Shown piece after piece: positions 1 through 14,300 of a stretch of 64,000 nt of DNA. The stretch is from Cynocephalus volans (lineage: Eukaryota; Chordata; Mammalia; Dermoptera; Cynocephalidae), in assembly GCF_027409185.1 (NCBI RefSeq), contig NC_084462.1, positions 44,216,679 through 44,280,678 on the forward strand, in the 5' to 3' direction. Below the pieces are notes generated by a model. That model had not been told where the DNA came from and made no database searches. It worked only from the letters and a program-made list of their open reading frames with translations. Every line of letters starts with the position of its first letter. Position 1 is the stretch's first letter. The position numbers were made by a program, and so were the translations under genes.

Positions 1-3000
1 TTAGGATCAGCTTGTCCATTTCTGCAAAAAGTATAGCTGGTATTTTGATAGGGATTGTATTGGAGCTGATTAATTTGGGGAATAATGTTATCTTAACAAT
101 ATTAAGTCTTCCAATCCATAGACATGGGATTTTTAAAAACATTTATTCAAGTTATCTTCAATTTTTTCAATGATGTTTTGTGATTTTCAGTGTTTAAGTC
201 CTGAATCCTTTTGTTAGATTTATTCCTAGGTATTTTTTTCTTTTTGATGTTATAGTAAAGAGAATTGTTTTCTTAATTTCCTTTTTTGGGTTGTTTGTTA
301 CTAACGTTATCAAAAGCAATTGATTATTATAAATCTTGTATCCTGCAATCCTGTGTAACTTGTTTATTAGCTCTAATAGTTTCTTTTGTGGATCCCTTAA
401 TCTTTCCTAGATGCAAAATCATGTCATTTGCAAATACAGTTTTACTTTTTCCCTTCCAATCTGGATGCCTTTTATTTCTTCATCTTGCCTATTGGTGTGG
501 CTAGACCCTTCAGTACAAAGGTTGAATAGAACGGGTGAGAGAGGTCATCCTCATTTTATTCCTGATCTTAGGGAGCAAAGCTTCCAGTATTTTGTCACCA
601 ATGTTTTAACTATGGGTTTCTCATATGTGTCCTTTATCAGGCTGAGGAAGTCCTATTTTTAGTTTTTGAATGTTTTTATCAAGAAAGGATGTTGAATTCT
701 GTCAAATGTTAAATGCTTTTTCTGTATCTATTGAGATGATCATGTTGGTTTTGTTTTGTCCTTTATTCTAATAAAGCATTAGTACTTTATTCTGATAAAG
801 TATTCTAAGAAACGTATTGCATTGATTGATTTTTGTATGTTGAATTAACTTTGTATTCCCTAGATAAATTCCTCTTGGTTATGGTGTGTAATCTTTTCTA
901 TATGTTGCTGATTCAGTTTTGTTAGTATTTTGTTGAGGATTTTTGCATCTATATTAAGGGATATTGGTCTGTAATTATCTTTTCTTTGCTTGATTTTGGT
1001 ATGTGGGTAATACTGGCTCCATAGAATGAGTTGGCAAGTGTACCCTCTTCTGTTTTTTGGAAGAAACTTTGTGAATACTTGGTGTTAATTATTCTTTAAA
1101 TGTTTGGTAGAATTCAACAGTGAGGACATCTGTTCCTGGACTTTTCTTTGTGGGAAGTTTTTTGATTATTAATTCAATCTCTTATTTATGTCTATTTAAA
1201 TTTATTTCTTCAGTTGGTTTTGGTAGTATATAGATTTCCATGAATTTGTACATTTCATTTCCAGGTTCTCTAACTTGTTGACATACAAATTTCCTTATGA
1301 TTCTTGTATTTGTGTAAGGATGGTAGTAATCATTCATTCCAGATTTTAGTAATTTGAGTCCCCTCTGTTTTTTCTTTAGTCTGGCTAAGGGTGTGTCAAC
1401 TTTGTTGAGTTTTTTCCCAAGAACCAGCTTTTGGTTTTATTGATTTTTTTCCCATTATTTTATATTCTCTATTTCATTTATTTTTATTGTAATCTGTATT
1501 ATTCCTTAGATCTGTTTGCTTTAGGTTTAATTTACTGTTCTTTTCTAGTTTCTTAAGTTTGAAAGCTAGGTTACTGATTTGAGATCTTTTTAAAAATAGG
1601 CACTTACAGATATATATTACCTTTTAAGTACTGTTTTAGCTGCATCTCATAAGTTCTGGTATGTTGTAGCTTGATTTTCCTTAATCTCAAGGAACTTTCT
1701 AATTTCCTTGTGATTTTTTTTTTTGACCCATTTGTTAGGAGTGTATCGTTTAATTTCAATATATTTGTGAATTTCCCAAATTTCCTTGTTACTGATTTCT
1801 AATTTCATTCCATTTTGGTCAGAGAACATTTTTTTTTTTTGTATGTCTTCAATCCTAATAAAAGTATTAGAATTTGTTTAATAACCTATGGTATACCTCA
1901 GGGAATGTTTCATGTGCACTTTTGAGGAACAGGCATTCTGCTGTTTGGGGGTGGAGTGTTCTGTAGATGTCTTTTAGGTATACTTGGCTTAAAGTGTTGT
2001 TCTTCTATTTCTTTGTTGACCTTCTGTCTAGTTGTTCTATCCATTATCACAAGTGAGGAACTGAAGTCACCATTATTGTTGTATCATCTATTCCTCCTTT
2101 CAGTTCTGTCAGTTTTTGCTTCATGCATTTGGGGCTCTATTATTAGGTGTATATATGTACATAATTATGTCTTCTTGATAGACTGATCCTTTTATTGTTA
2201 TGTAATGTCTTTGTCTCCAGTAATTTTTATTATAAAGTCTATTTCATCTGATATTATATTTATTTCAGCTTCCTTCTTGTTACTCTTTGCATGGTATATC
2301 TTTTTTCATCCTTTTGCTTTCAACCTATTTGCATCATTGAATCTAAAGTGTCTCCCCTGTAGGCAGCATACAGCTGGATCATGATTTCGACCCATTCTAG
2401 ATCTCTACCTTTTAATTAGAGTGTTTAATCCACTTACATTTAATGCAATTATTAATAAGGTGGGATTTAATTTGCCATTTTTTTATGTTTTCTATGTCTC
2501 TGTCTTTCTATTCCTACATTACTTTCATGGCTTCCTTTGTTAGTAGATATTTTTTAATGTACTACTTTAATTCCTTTGTTGTACCTTTTACCATATATTC
2601 TTTAGTTATTTTCTTAGTGAAGATTGTAATTAACATCTTAATTTATAACAACCTAGTTTGAATTAATACCAACTTAAATAGTATACAAAAATTTTGTTCC
2701 TTTATGTCTGTTCTCTTCCCCCTCCTCTCTGTTATTGCCATACACATTGTGTTTTTCACTTTGTGCCCAGCAACACATTTGTAATTACTGTTTTATGCAG
2801 TTGACTCAAATCAGATAGGAGGAAAAAAGAGTTGTGAACAAAAAATACATTTATACTATCTTTTATATTTACCTATACAGTTACCTTTACCAGTGCTTTT
2901 TATTTCTTCCTGTGAATTTGAGTTACTATCTACTGTCCTTTCATTTCAACCTAAGTGACTCTGTTTATTATCTCTTGTAGGGCAGACTTGCTAATGACAG

Positions 3001-4239
3001 ATTCTGTTTCTGTTTATCTCAGAATGTCCTAATTTCTTCTTCATTTTTGAAGGACAGTTTTGCTGGATACAGAATACTTCTTTATAGCTTTACTTTCAGC
3101 ACTTTGAATATGTGATTCATATGCCTTCTAGCCTCCATGGTTTCTGATGAGGATCCCTTGGATATGTCACTTTTCTCTGGCTTCCAAGATTCTCCCTTTG
3201 GCTTCTGACAGTGTGATTATGTGTTCAGACAGGGGTTTCTTTGAGTTTATCTTACTTGGGGTTCATTGAGCTTCTTGGGTGTGTAAATCAATTTTTTTCA
3301 TCAAATTTCAGTCTTCAGCCATTACTTTTTCAAATATCCCTTCTGTCTCTTTCTCTCCTCCCCTTCTTGGACTCCAGTTATGCATATGCTGGCATGTTTG
3401 ATGGTGTCCCACTGGTCTCTGAGGCTCTATCCCTTTTTCTTTATTCTTTTTTCTTTTTGTTCCTCAGGCTGGATAATCTCAATTGACCTAAATTCAAGTT
3501 TGCTGATTCTTTCTTCTCCCTGTTCAAATCTGCTATTGAGCACCTCTCATGAATTTTTCATTTTAGTTATTGTATTTTCAACTTCAGGATTTATATTTGG
3601 TTGTTGGGTTTTTTTTTCAATTTCTATCTTTTTATCAATATTTCTTATTTGATGAGACATCATTTTCATACTTTTCTTTAGTTCTTTAGACATGGTCTTT
3701 CTTTAGTTCTTTGAACACATTTAAAATAGCTGATTAAAAGTCTTTGTCTAAAAGTCCAATGTCTGGACTTCTTCAGGTGCTGTTTCTATTGTTGGTTTTT
3801 TCCCCACGTATGGAACATGCTTTCTTGTTTCTTTGCATGTCTCATAAATTTTTTTGTGGAAAACTGGACATTTTAAAGAATAACTCTGGAAATCATATTT
3901 ATTTACCTCTCTGCCAAGGGTTTGATGTACTTGCTGTTTATTTATTGAATTACTCTTCTGAACTAATTCAGCAAAGTCTATATTCTTTGTAATGCATGAA
4001 CACTCAAGTCTCTGCTCAGGTAGTTTAGTGGTCAGCTAATAATTGGGCAGAGATTTTCCTAAACAACTGTTAACCAGTAAGTGTCCCAATCTGTGCAGAG
4101 GGTTCTGAGTGCATGTTAGGCCACCCCTTTAACACTCAGCCAGGAAGATGACAGCTCTGCCTTTGGCTTCACTTTCTGCTTGTGCAGAACCTCTAGGTTA
4201 ACCTAAGGTGAAAGCCTAGTATGTTCTCAGGTCGTTTCT

Positions 4240-4411
4240 TTTTTTTTTTTTTTTATTTTGTCGATATACATTGTGGCTGATTATTGCTCCCCATCACCAA
4301 AACCTCCCTCCCTTCTCCCTCCCCCCTCCCCCCCAACAATGTCCTTTCTGTTTGCTTGTCGTATCAACTTCAAATAATTGTGGTTGTTATATCTTCTTCC
4401 CCCCCCCCCCG

Positions 4412-4469
<58 letters not shown>

Positions 4470-4576
4470 TTATATATTAATTTTTAGCTCCCACCAATAA
4501 GTGAGAACATGTGGTATTTCTCTTTCTGTGCTTGACTTGTTTCACTTAATATAATTCTCTCAAGGTCCATCCATGT
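4240..4576 (-). mobile_element. 5'-truncated young L1, 3' end only
   Basis: A poly(T) start, then sequence nearly matching 18537-18857 of the full-length L1, so only the last ~340 bp of the same family inserted. It is flanked by a perfect 16-bp target-site duplication (4224-4239 and 4577-4592). It sits inside the 5'UTR of the older L1. It contains a C-run and an expanded (GT)n tract at the place where the full-length copy has a shorter one. Confidence 0.9.
4415..4466. repeat. (TG)n microsatellite inside L1 3'UTR
   Basis: Twenty-six uninterrupted TG units, preceded by a run of 12 C then GG. It lies inside the inserted L1 tail and corresponds to the (GT)n at 18731-18752 in the full-length copy. 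Confidence 0.97.
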
Positions 4577-5232
4577 TTCTCAGGTCGTTTCTGAGCAGGA
4601 GTACAACCCTTGGAATGTGCAAAGCCCTATTCAAAGAAACCCCTATGAACAAAACATCACATGCCCCAGTAAGTTTTTGATTAGCCTTTTGTTTGCTCCA
4701 GGGGTTATTAACTGCTTTAGACAGCCACAAAGTTAATCAATTGCCTCTAGTCTTTTTTGACAAATGTCCATGAGAAAAGGCTTTTCACATCTGGCAAGCT
4801 CCAAACCAGTAAAATAAAGACAGTCTTGCAAGTGACATCTTTCAGGGAACTGCCAGACAAGTCAAATAATGGCAAGTCTCTGGAAATGAGACTTTGAAGA
4901 AGTTCCAACTCCACTCTGCTGCCCTCTCTGGTGGGTTTCAGGCTGCTGCTTTTCACCTTCATTATGTACTTACTGTTGGTTTTCAAGGATACAGCAGATG
5001 TGGAAGGGGAGGACAGAAATAGGGCAAGTTAAAACACCACAAAACTCACTGTTCATACCAAGATTCAGCCATTTCTCTTGAATAAATACTCCTTGGATTG
5101 CTGCAGTCTGGTAATTTCCAGAGTTCTGAAAAAAGTAGACTGACATTTTTTTTTGCCAATTTTCTCCTTGCTTTTATGGAGGAGACAATTTTTAGAGGCC
5201 CTTCCTTGCTCCACCACTTTCACTGGCTTTGA

Positions 5233-6098
5233 TTTAAATATTTAATGTCCCCCTTTCTTTATTAACAATTTGGTTAAAACAGTGGAGACACCATTGTTGA
5301 AATTTCTAAGCACTAGCATGGTTCAATCTCAATTATTCTATAAACAGCAGTAGCTGTGAGATACAACCGAACTGGATACAGTATGTTTTAGAAAATGGCT
5401 ACACTCCAAAGGAATTTTGCCATAATTTTTCAGAAGGCAGACTCAGAGTCTTAGAAAATCCTCTCTCCCTCTCTGTATAATTTTGGATCATTATAGACTC
5501 AAAAGTCACTATGAGAAACAAAAGCTGTTAGTCTTTATAACACAGGTAGCAAAGATAAGCCACACTCTATTCTAAGGTAAGTAGAAAAAACCCTGGCCAA
5601 CCCTTGCAAATCTCTTAATTACATATAGAAATGACCTCCAAATGCACCACCTTCTGCCCAGCCACCTCATTGGGCTGCCATTACTTTTCTGTCTCTGAAG
5701 TACAAGGGACCATATAGTCATGCTTCAAAAAGAATATCCTAAGGTGTGAAGCAATCTCTTTTCCTGACAAGGGTAACAGTCATTCAGCTATGATCAATCC
5801 CTTTCCTAGAGACACCTGCATCACTTTCAGATCTCTTAGCTGATGACACAGGGAGGTACTTCCTGGGTAGGGACAATGAGATGAGATTTGAATGATTTTT
5901 AGACAAACATAAAGCTATTTTCAAAAATAGAGACTTTATAAAAATCTCCTGTATTTGAAGAAAAGGCAAGATATTTACTGAGTTTCTGAAGAAATGTAGG
6001 AGAGCCTCATTAGAAGCAAGCAGGAGAAAATGGAAACTACAAAAATAAAAGCATAATAAAAAGGCCAGAGTTATGTAAGGATATATTTAAATACGATT
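5233..6098. other. Unannotated flank
   Basis: No coding exon, tRNA or recognisable repeat seen. Ordinary AT-rich sequence between the old L1 and the SINE; the last 12 bases are the SINE's left target duplication. Confidence 0.5.
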
Positions 6099-6261
6099 TT
6101 TTTTTTTTTTTTGACTGGTGAGGGGATCGCAACCCTCAGCACAGTGTGGCCTGCACCACGCTCAGCCAGTGAGCGCACCGGCCATCCCCATATAGAATCC
6201 GAACCCACGGCCGTGGCGCTACCAGCACCGCACTCTCCCGAGTGAGCCACAGGGCTGGCCC
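6099..6261 (-). mobile_element. Dimeric tRNA-Ile-like SINE (CYN-like)
   Basis: On the minus strand the element starts GGCCAGCCCTGTGGCTCACT and has two tRNA-like halves joined by a 'TATATGGGGATGGCCGG' linker. B-box-like GGTTCGGATTC and GGGTTGCGATCC are present, and it ends in a poly(A) tail (plus-strand T run). It is flanked by 12-bp direct repeats with one mismatch (6087-6098 and 6262-6273). The family assignment is from memory of colugo SINEs. Confidence 0.85.
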
Positions 6262-9200
6262 TTAAATATGATTCTTAAAGAAAGTGTATTTGTGAGTCTG
6301 TGAAATGGATTTACATCTCAATATTTAATTACATGAGGTTAAATTAGTCTTGGTCCAGTTAGGAATCCATGTTCATAAATCATCTGAATAAAAATGTTTT
6401 GAGTTATGCTGAAGCAATGTACTGTGTTTAAGTTTTATATGGTAAAGATAAGAATGTCTGATTTTTCAGTTCAGGAAGAAAAACCTAATTTTACTATTAA
6501 TAATTTTAAAAACTGGCTTTGAAAGTCCCCAGAGATTACAAAATAGGTATATATTTTCAACAAAACTACATGCAGAGCCTCATAAGCCAACTGATGTTGA
6601 TTCCATTCTTTGTAGACCATAAACATTTTAATTTGTAATGCTCAATGTGAAATAAAAGTAAGATGTACGTTAAACTAGTTAGACAAGTTAGAGTGTGAAA
6701 GGTTTTAGTGAGTGTTGAGTATGTTGACCAAAAGAGGTTTATTGTATACCTCACTCTTCCAGAAGAGGAGGCCAGAGAGCAACAAAGAAGTTCACTACTC
6801 TATTAGCCAGAGTGGATCCTCCACCAGCCGGGGCTCTTCTGTGTATTAATCATTTAGAAACTTTTGGAGGTGTACTCACAATATATATTAATTGAAGATG
6901 CAATATCTCATCTACACATGGTATGTAATCAAGGTTTTCGGTAAAACAATTAGACACACTGAATAACAATGACAGGGCAATCCACTAAAATGGGCCCCTT
7001 TGCACTACATCATAGGAAGGCCTATGATCATGAGGCGATCTTGGATTTTAAAATTTACCACTATTCACATGTGAGCTCATTGATATAAACTTACCCAAAT
7101 AGACTATACTCATACTTTGCAAGTAGCTCATTTTCTTTTGCATTACTATTATTGTGCAGAATATTTTTCTACCTAGCATAGTTGTTGCTCAAGAAAACAA
7201 CATGTATAATAACTTCAGATTTGTTTTTCTGCAAAGCTTTAGACACAATTCATATACACAGCATGTAGGCAAAATTTATCCAGTTGACAACCCTCCTTTA
7301 TAATATCAAAAGCGTAAGAATGACATCAGTGAATCCAGCACAACATTTCCAGAATGAACAGCACCAGGGAAACTACATTATAAGTTCCATTTCTCATCAA
7401 TTAGGCTCCGGGATTGCACCTGATAAAGGTTGAGACTACCTTTATAGCTGTCTGCCCAGCCCACCACTGGTGTTTAATACACTGTAGTTTACAACAGGTA
7501 GAAAGAGGAAGCTTGATTGTAAGCAACTTTGTAAAACTTCAAACAAGTTAAAACAAAAGTATTACATACCTATTCTCAATAAGAATCCTGAATATCAGGT
7601 TAGCACATTTCATAGCTCCATTTAAAGACACATGATTGTGGAGGGTAAAATAGAAACATGTAGCAATATATTTACTGTCACTGAAATGATAGCTAACAGT
7701 GACTTAGGCATGAAGCTCATTTGTGAAGTTTCATGTCTCATTTTTCACCTGGCAACTTATATACATGTAGAAGTTATGCTAAAACTTCAATTATTCCAAA
7801 TATGAAAGCAGTATTACATTTTGATATAGATCTTCAATTCCTATTATACTATAAGCCTTTGAAATGTTAAGGCTGAACAAACCAAGTTTTGAAGGGACAA
7901 GGGGAAGTAAGAACAGTGCGAATGCAGATGGAACACATGGTAGCTTTCTGCCTTCACCATTCTACGTGGACAGGCTGCTTTCCGGGCAGCAGGTGGTGTG
8001 GCTGTAAAAAGATCACACATTTGTCAGTAACTATGTAGGATTTTTGGCACTGCTAGAGCCTAGCATTACAGAGATAGGGCAGCAAATAAAATTCCATCAA
8101 GCAAAGTTTTGACAAGTCTGAAATTTTTTGAAAATGATTTTTCAAACAAGCAAACTTTCTTGGTTCTTTCAGTCTTGCCTTGTGGAAAACTCTGCATCAT
8201 TAAAATAAAAAAACCTTTTTTTAAAGAATCACTTCACAGCAACCAGATGAACATCTGGCAGCAAAGTAACATTAAAATGCCATCCTTTCAAAGGAAGAGC
8301 AAATACGTGCCTCCTCCATTAGGAGCATTTCTTTTTGGCAGGGTGTAGGCTCACAAACTTTCCTTTTATGGACTTTTTTTTTTGCAAAAGTTCCAAGGCT
8401 GAATTTGGACCTGCTTTTCCTGTATTTTCTCAGTGGTATATGGACAAGAGTATGCTAAATCTATGAGAAATCTAGGGTCAAAATGATTTTCTCATGCACC
8501 AGGTACATAAGTAAATGTGCACAGGCTGTGGTTAGAATCCCCCTGCTAAAAACTAGTAGTAGATGAAGACTGTTTTTCACATGTAACAAAAATATTTCAA
8601 AGTCAGTATAAATGTAATCATAAACAAGAACACTGGAGGTCTTATTTTGATGTGTGTTTTCTCCCCCTTTTTCATTATGTTTACATCTAGAAATAAAAGG
8701 ATCAGATCTTTTAAAGCTTCAAATATTCCTTAAACTCTTCTCATATTAAACAAATCTTATCAGGAAATTCAAAAATTTCCAAAATTATTTTTCTGTAAAT
8801 AGTCTTTTAAAATAAGAGTGTATTTCATTATGATCTACATTTTTGTTTTCAAACTCCCTCATAAAAGTTTCTCAATACATTGCAAAACTTATAAGTAAGG
8901 TTGTAACTTTCCAGAGGGTGTGTGCTCTGGGATCCCTGCTGAGCCTCCACAGGAGTCTAACTTTGGCACCAACTCAGGCACCCCACGCTGCTATCCAAGA
9001 CCAGAGAGGCCGTGGGGTTTGCTGAAATGCTTTAAAAACTGACAAGTTTCCCTTGGAGAAACCATGGAGAATAACCTGTCAGGGCTATAACTCTCTGGGG
9101 AAAGAAAGAGAGAGAAGTAGTATTGCTGAAGGTATTATGCATGTTCAAAAGTTAATTTGGCTGTATTATCAGAGTTCCTCAGAGAACTGAAATTTGAGTT

Positions 9201-9531
9201 GAATTATATTTGGGTAGGCTGATCAAACTAAACAGTTTGATTATGAGACACTCACGTAAAAAGAAGAAACACAGAAGACAAAGTGTCCTTAATTTGGGGT
9301 AGTATGTATTCCAGCTTGGGGGAAGGGTGAAGGCATTTTAGCTCTGGAGCTCAATCATGACATTTCCAGAGAGTTCTACAGTGCCCCCACATTTGACAGG
9401 ACAGGATGGATGGGCCTGTTCGGGCTTGGCCTGGCTTGGCTGGACTCTCTTGCCCCTGCCGCACACAGCACGTGACACACAGGCAGCTGCAGTGTCAATC
9501 TGGCAGCTCTCCTGGGGCTCTTGAGTGTTTA
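6262..9531 (-). other. LRRC28: LRRC28 3'UTR and downstream flank, boundary unresolved
   Basis: The 3'UTR must start at 9531 and run to lower coordinates. On the minus strand I see no AATAAA close to the stop. Candidates are ATTAAA (plus-strand tttaat near 7472) and AATAAA (plus-strand tttatt near 6736), neither confirmed. The stretch has no clear interspersed repeat and no long ORF. That would fit a long UTR followed by ordinary flank, but the poly(A) site cannot be set without transcripts. Confidence 0.45.
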
Positions 9532-11671
<2,140 letters not shown>

Positions 11672-11966
11672 ACTTTACATAGGCCTCAGGATTTAACGTG
11701 TTGCTCAAGCACCTGGGAATGGTTAACAGAAGCCTTGCCTGAGTGGAGGCCTACAGTCAATAAGACAGAGATGCTAGAACTCCCTCTGCGGACTCTAGGA
11801 GATCAAAGGCTTAGAGAAATGGGAACATTCGAGAAAAGGACCCAGTGTGGTATGTATGCCCTGCTCAGCCACCTCCTGAAAATCTCCAGGAGAGCCAGGA
11901 AGACATTCCCTTCACTATGGCATTAAGATACGTATTGGCAAGGGGAATACAAACTGGAAGTAGCAA
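11672..11966 (+). repeat. Left arm of an inverted duplication
   Basis: Reads as the near-exact reverse complement of 12491-12737. It begins with ACTTTACATAGGCCTCAGG and ends near GGAAGTAGCAA. By eye the arms differ by scattered substitutions, one ~8-bp difference and a ~40-bp stretch present only in this arm. The sequence is not assigned; it could derive from an old ERV internal region. Confidence 0.9.
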
Positions 11967-12490
11967 GCATCTTGATGCCTTAATAAGACACATGCCTACT
12001 AGAGGTGAGAGAGAAACCCTGCAAAAATTCAGATGCCTGCTACATCAGTGAAGTTTCAAATGGGAAAGAAGAGCTGTATCCAGAACTGTCCACCATGAAG
12101 AAACAGATATACATCTGGCTTTGGATTTTGTAGGCAAAATATATTTGGGTGGGGTCTTTTGGTTCTGCCAAGATAGAATAGCCCATTCCTTCTAGGTCCT
12201 CCCTCTTACAACTAAAACACTCTGGTCATAACATAACAACCAACCATAGGAAGACTCTGAAAGGCAGAATGAAGGCAGGCAGCCTAGGGACCTTGGGACT
12301 TGAGAAACAACACAGTGGTGGTGAGTTCACTGGGTTACTTTATTGCCTCTTGTATCTTAGGATGCCATAGAAGCCTCCAACCCATAAGCACCAACAAGCA
12401 CAGACAAAAAAATCTGCAAGAAAAGCCTGTTTTCCTGAGCCAGAGGACTGGGGCAGGGACATCTACAGAAACAGTGGACAGTTCTGGTGT
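11967..12490. other. Spacer between inverted arms
   Basis: 524 bp of non-coding sequence, no repeat recognised, no ORF of note. Confidence 0.6.
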
Positions 12491-12737
12491 TTGCTACTTC
12501 CAGTTTGTACTCCCCTCAATAATCTCCTGGAGATTTTCAGGAAGTGGCTGAGCAGGGTGTTCCACATTGGGTCCACTCTAATGTTCCCATTTTTCTAAGC
12601 CTTTGATCTCCTAGAGTCTGCAGAGGGAGTTCTAGCATCTCTGTCTCATTGACTGTAGGCCTCTACTCAGGCAAGGCTTCTGTTAACCATTCCCAGGTGC
12701 TTGAGCAACACATTAAATCCTGAGGCCTATGTAAAGT
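12491..12737 (-). repeat. Right arm of an inverted duplication
   Basis: Reverse complement partner of 11672-11966. The outer end is sharp (ACTTTACAT on the minus strand at 12737-12729). The inner end lies at the TTGCTACTTCC near 12491. Confidence 0.9.
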
Positions 12738-12759
12738 TTCCAAAAATTCAAATTATAAA

Positions 12760-12890
12760 TATGTGCGTATATTTTTATATAAATATATATAATATTATAC
12801 ATTTATATAAATATACATATTTCAAAATATAAATATATAAATATATATATAAAATATTTTTAATAAAATATATTAAATGTATTATTCTGA
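12760..12890. repeat. AT-rich low-complexity tract
   Basis: Almost pure A/T with many TATA and ATAT runs, directly outside the right inverted arm. Confidence 0.85.
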
Positions 12891-13340
12891 TACCAATAAT
12901 ACCAGAATGTTATGCATCAATAGCAACAGTTTTTTCAGGCTCTGCAGTCATTTGAACTAAATTATAGACATCTAGCACATTAAAAAGAAGAAAAAAAAGG
13001 TAAAAAAACAAAACCCCAGAGAACTGTCGTGGTACCTGGCACCATTTTTTTTTTTTTTTTTGAGACAACTTTTTTATTCAATCATCATCTGGAAAGAAAA
13101 CATTCTAGAATAACATCATTAAAAACAAGTATCTATTGAGTTTTTTAAAATAAAGCTTCCAAGCAAAAGAACCGAACTCCATAAAGATATAGGATTTATA
13201 GTCACTGAAGCATAATGGCCATTGGACCATCGTTAACATCTTATGATGCTCAAGGAGGAGGGATGAATACCTGGAGGTGTCATATTTGTGCTACAGAGAA
13301 ATCCCAAGGCTGTGCATTTATTTGCTTATGGGAGACTTAG

Positions 13341-13366
13341 CTAATAACATATTGTATCTGCTTGTT
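13341..13366 (+). repeat. 26-bp direct repeat, copy 1
   Basis: Perfect 26-bp match to 14010-14035, beginning CTAATAACATATTG, 669 bp away in the same orientation. Not simple sequence. Confidence 0.95.
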
Positions 13367-13488
13367 GTTTTAAAGATCTGAGTTGTTATGAGTATACCAA
13401 CAAATCCGCTGCCTTTGTATTGGTTAAGTCCTTAAAAATTCAGAAATGTGGCACCTGAAACATGACAATTTTAGGGGAGGAAATTTGA

Positions 13489-13616
13489 CGTCTTTTCGTG
13501 ACCAGCACTCAGCCAGTGAGTGCACCGGTCAGTCCTATGTAGGATCCGAACCTGCGGCGGGAGCGTCGCCACGCTCCCAGTGCAGCACTCTACCAAGTGC
13601 GCCACGGGCTCGGCCC
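13489..13616 (-). mobile_element. Short tRNA-like SINE (CYN-like variant)
   Basis: On the minus strand it starts GGGCCGAGCCCGTGGCGCAC, with a GGTTCGGATCC B box and a truncated second half ending GGCTGAGTGCTGGTCACG. There is no long A tail. It is flanked by a perfect 17-bp duplication (13472-13488 and 13617-13633). A different subfamily from the 6099 and 33854 copies. Confidence 0.85.
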
Positions 13617-14009
13617 TAGGGGAGGAAATTTGAGCTAAGCAATAAGCTCTATAGTTAAGAAAAAGATGCTGATAAATTCTACAAAGAACATCAGACATAA
13701 CATTCATTGTTTTAGAATCTCTGAGCATATTCGGAGGCACAGCAGAAGAAAGAGCATTTCAGCATGGTTTTAAAATACAGAAATACCACTATTCCTTAAA
13801 AGAACAAATCACAATGCTGTTGGCACATACTGGAGCCCACAAAAATCATAAGAAACGTGGGATTTTCTCTGCAAACGTGTTTCCTGATTAAAAACGAAAA
13901 GCATATCTTTGACTCATACAAAAATTCAAGCCAAAAGAAAAATATTTATAAGACAGTTGATCAGATGAAATCCTGAGCCTGTGTACACATTAATTTACAG
14001 AAGAATCAA

Positions 14010-14035
14010 CTAATAACATATTGTATCTGCTTGTT
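14010..14035 (+). repeat. 26-bp direct repeat, copy 2
   Basis: Partner of 13341-13366. The flanks of the two copies differ, so this is a sharp, short duplication. Confidence 0.95.
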
Positions 14036-14300
14036 ACATTTATGTTAATAGTGACTGTCTCTCATGTGAAGAACCTGTGTGCAAAATCAGAAGCTTAAAT
14101 GTCACATACTTGTTTCTTTCTTGATTGGTCCTTGCCATAGCCTTTGGAAGTAAGATATGTACATGAAAAGCATTGGTGGTTTGGTCATAGAATTCCCAGT
14201 ATGCAGTATAGAGCATGGCACATAGCAGATGGTCAATAAATAATTTTTGAATGATACAACAAGGAAGAAACAGTTAAAAAAAATCACTTAAATTTGTTGA

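Larger units (their letters stand above)
1..5232 (-). mobile_element. Old L1 element, 3' part cut by window edge
   Basis: Minus-strand L1. The window opens inside ORF2; the text at 1-120 parallels 20050-20175 of the complete L1 in this window. The RT and endonuclease-coding part runs to about 2470, where 2351-2460 parallels the endonuclease start of the complete copy. The ORF1 region follows at about 2600-3700, then a non-coding 5'UTR with the usual L1 5' text up to about 5232. All frames are broken; the short ORFs here are relics. It is interrupted by a younger L1 tail at 4240-4576. The subfamily was not assigned, but divergence suggests an L1MA/L1MB-age element. Confidence 0.85.
13045..14300 (-). 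pseudogene. Probable processed retrocopy of an unidentified mRNA 3' end
   Basis: On the minus strand the sequence ends in a genomic A17 tract (13061-13045) preceded by AATAAA at 13078-13073, 11 nt upstream. That is the layout of a reverse-transcribed polyadenylated transcript. No clear ORF or known protein is visible, so only 3'UTR may be present. The 5' limit (about 14300) is a guess and no matching target duplication was found. A SINE at 13489-13616 inserted into it later. It could instead be an unnamed old LINE end. Confidence 0.45.
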
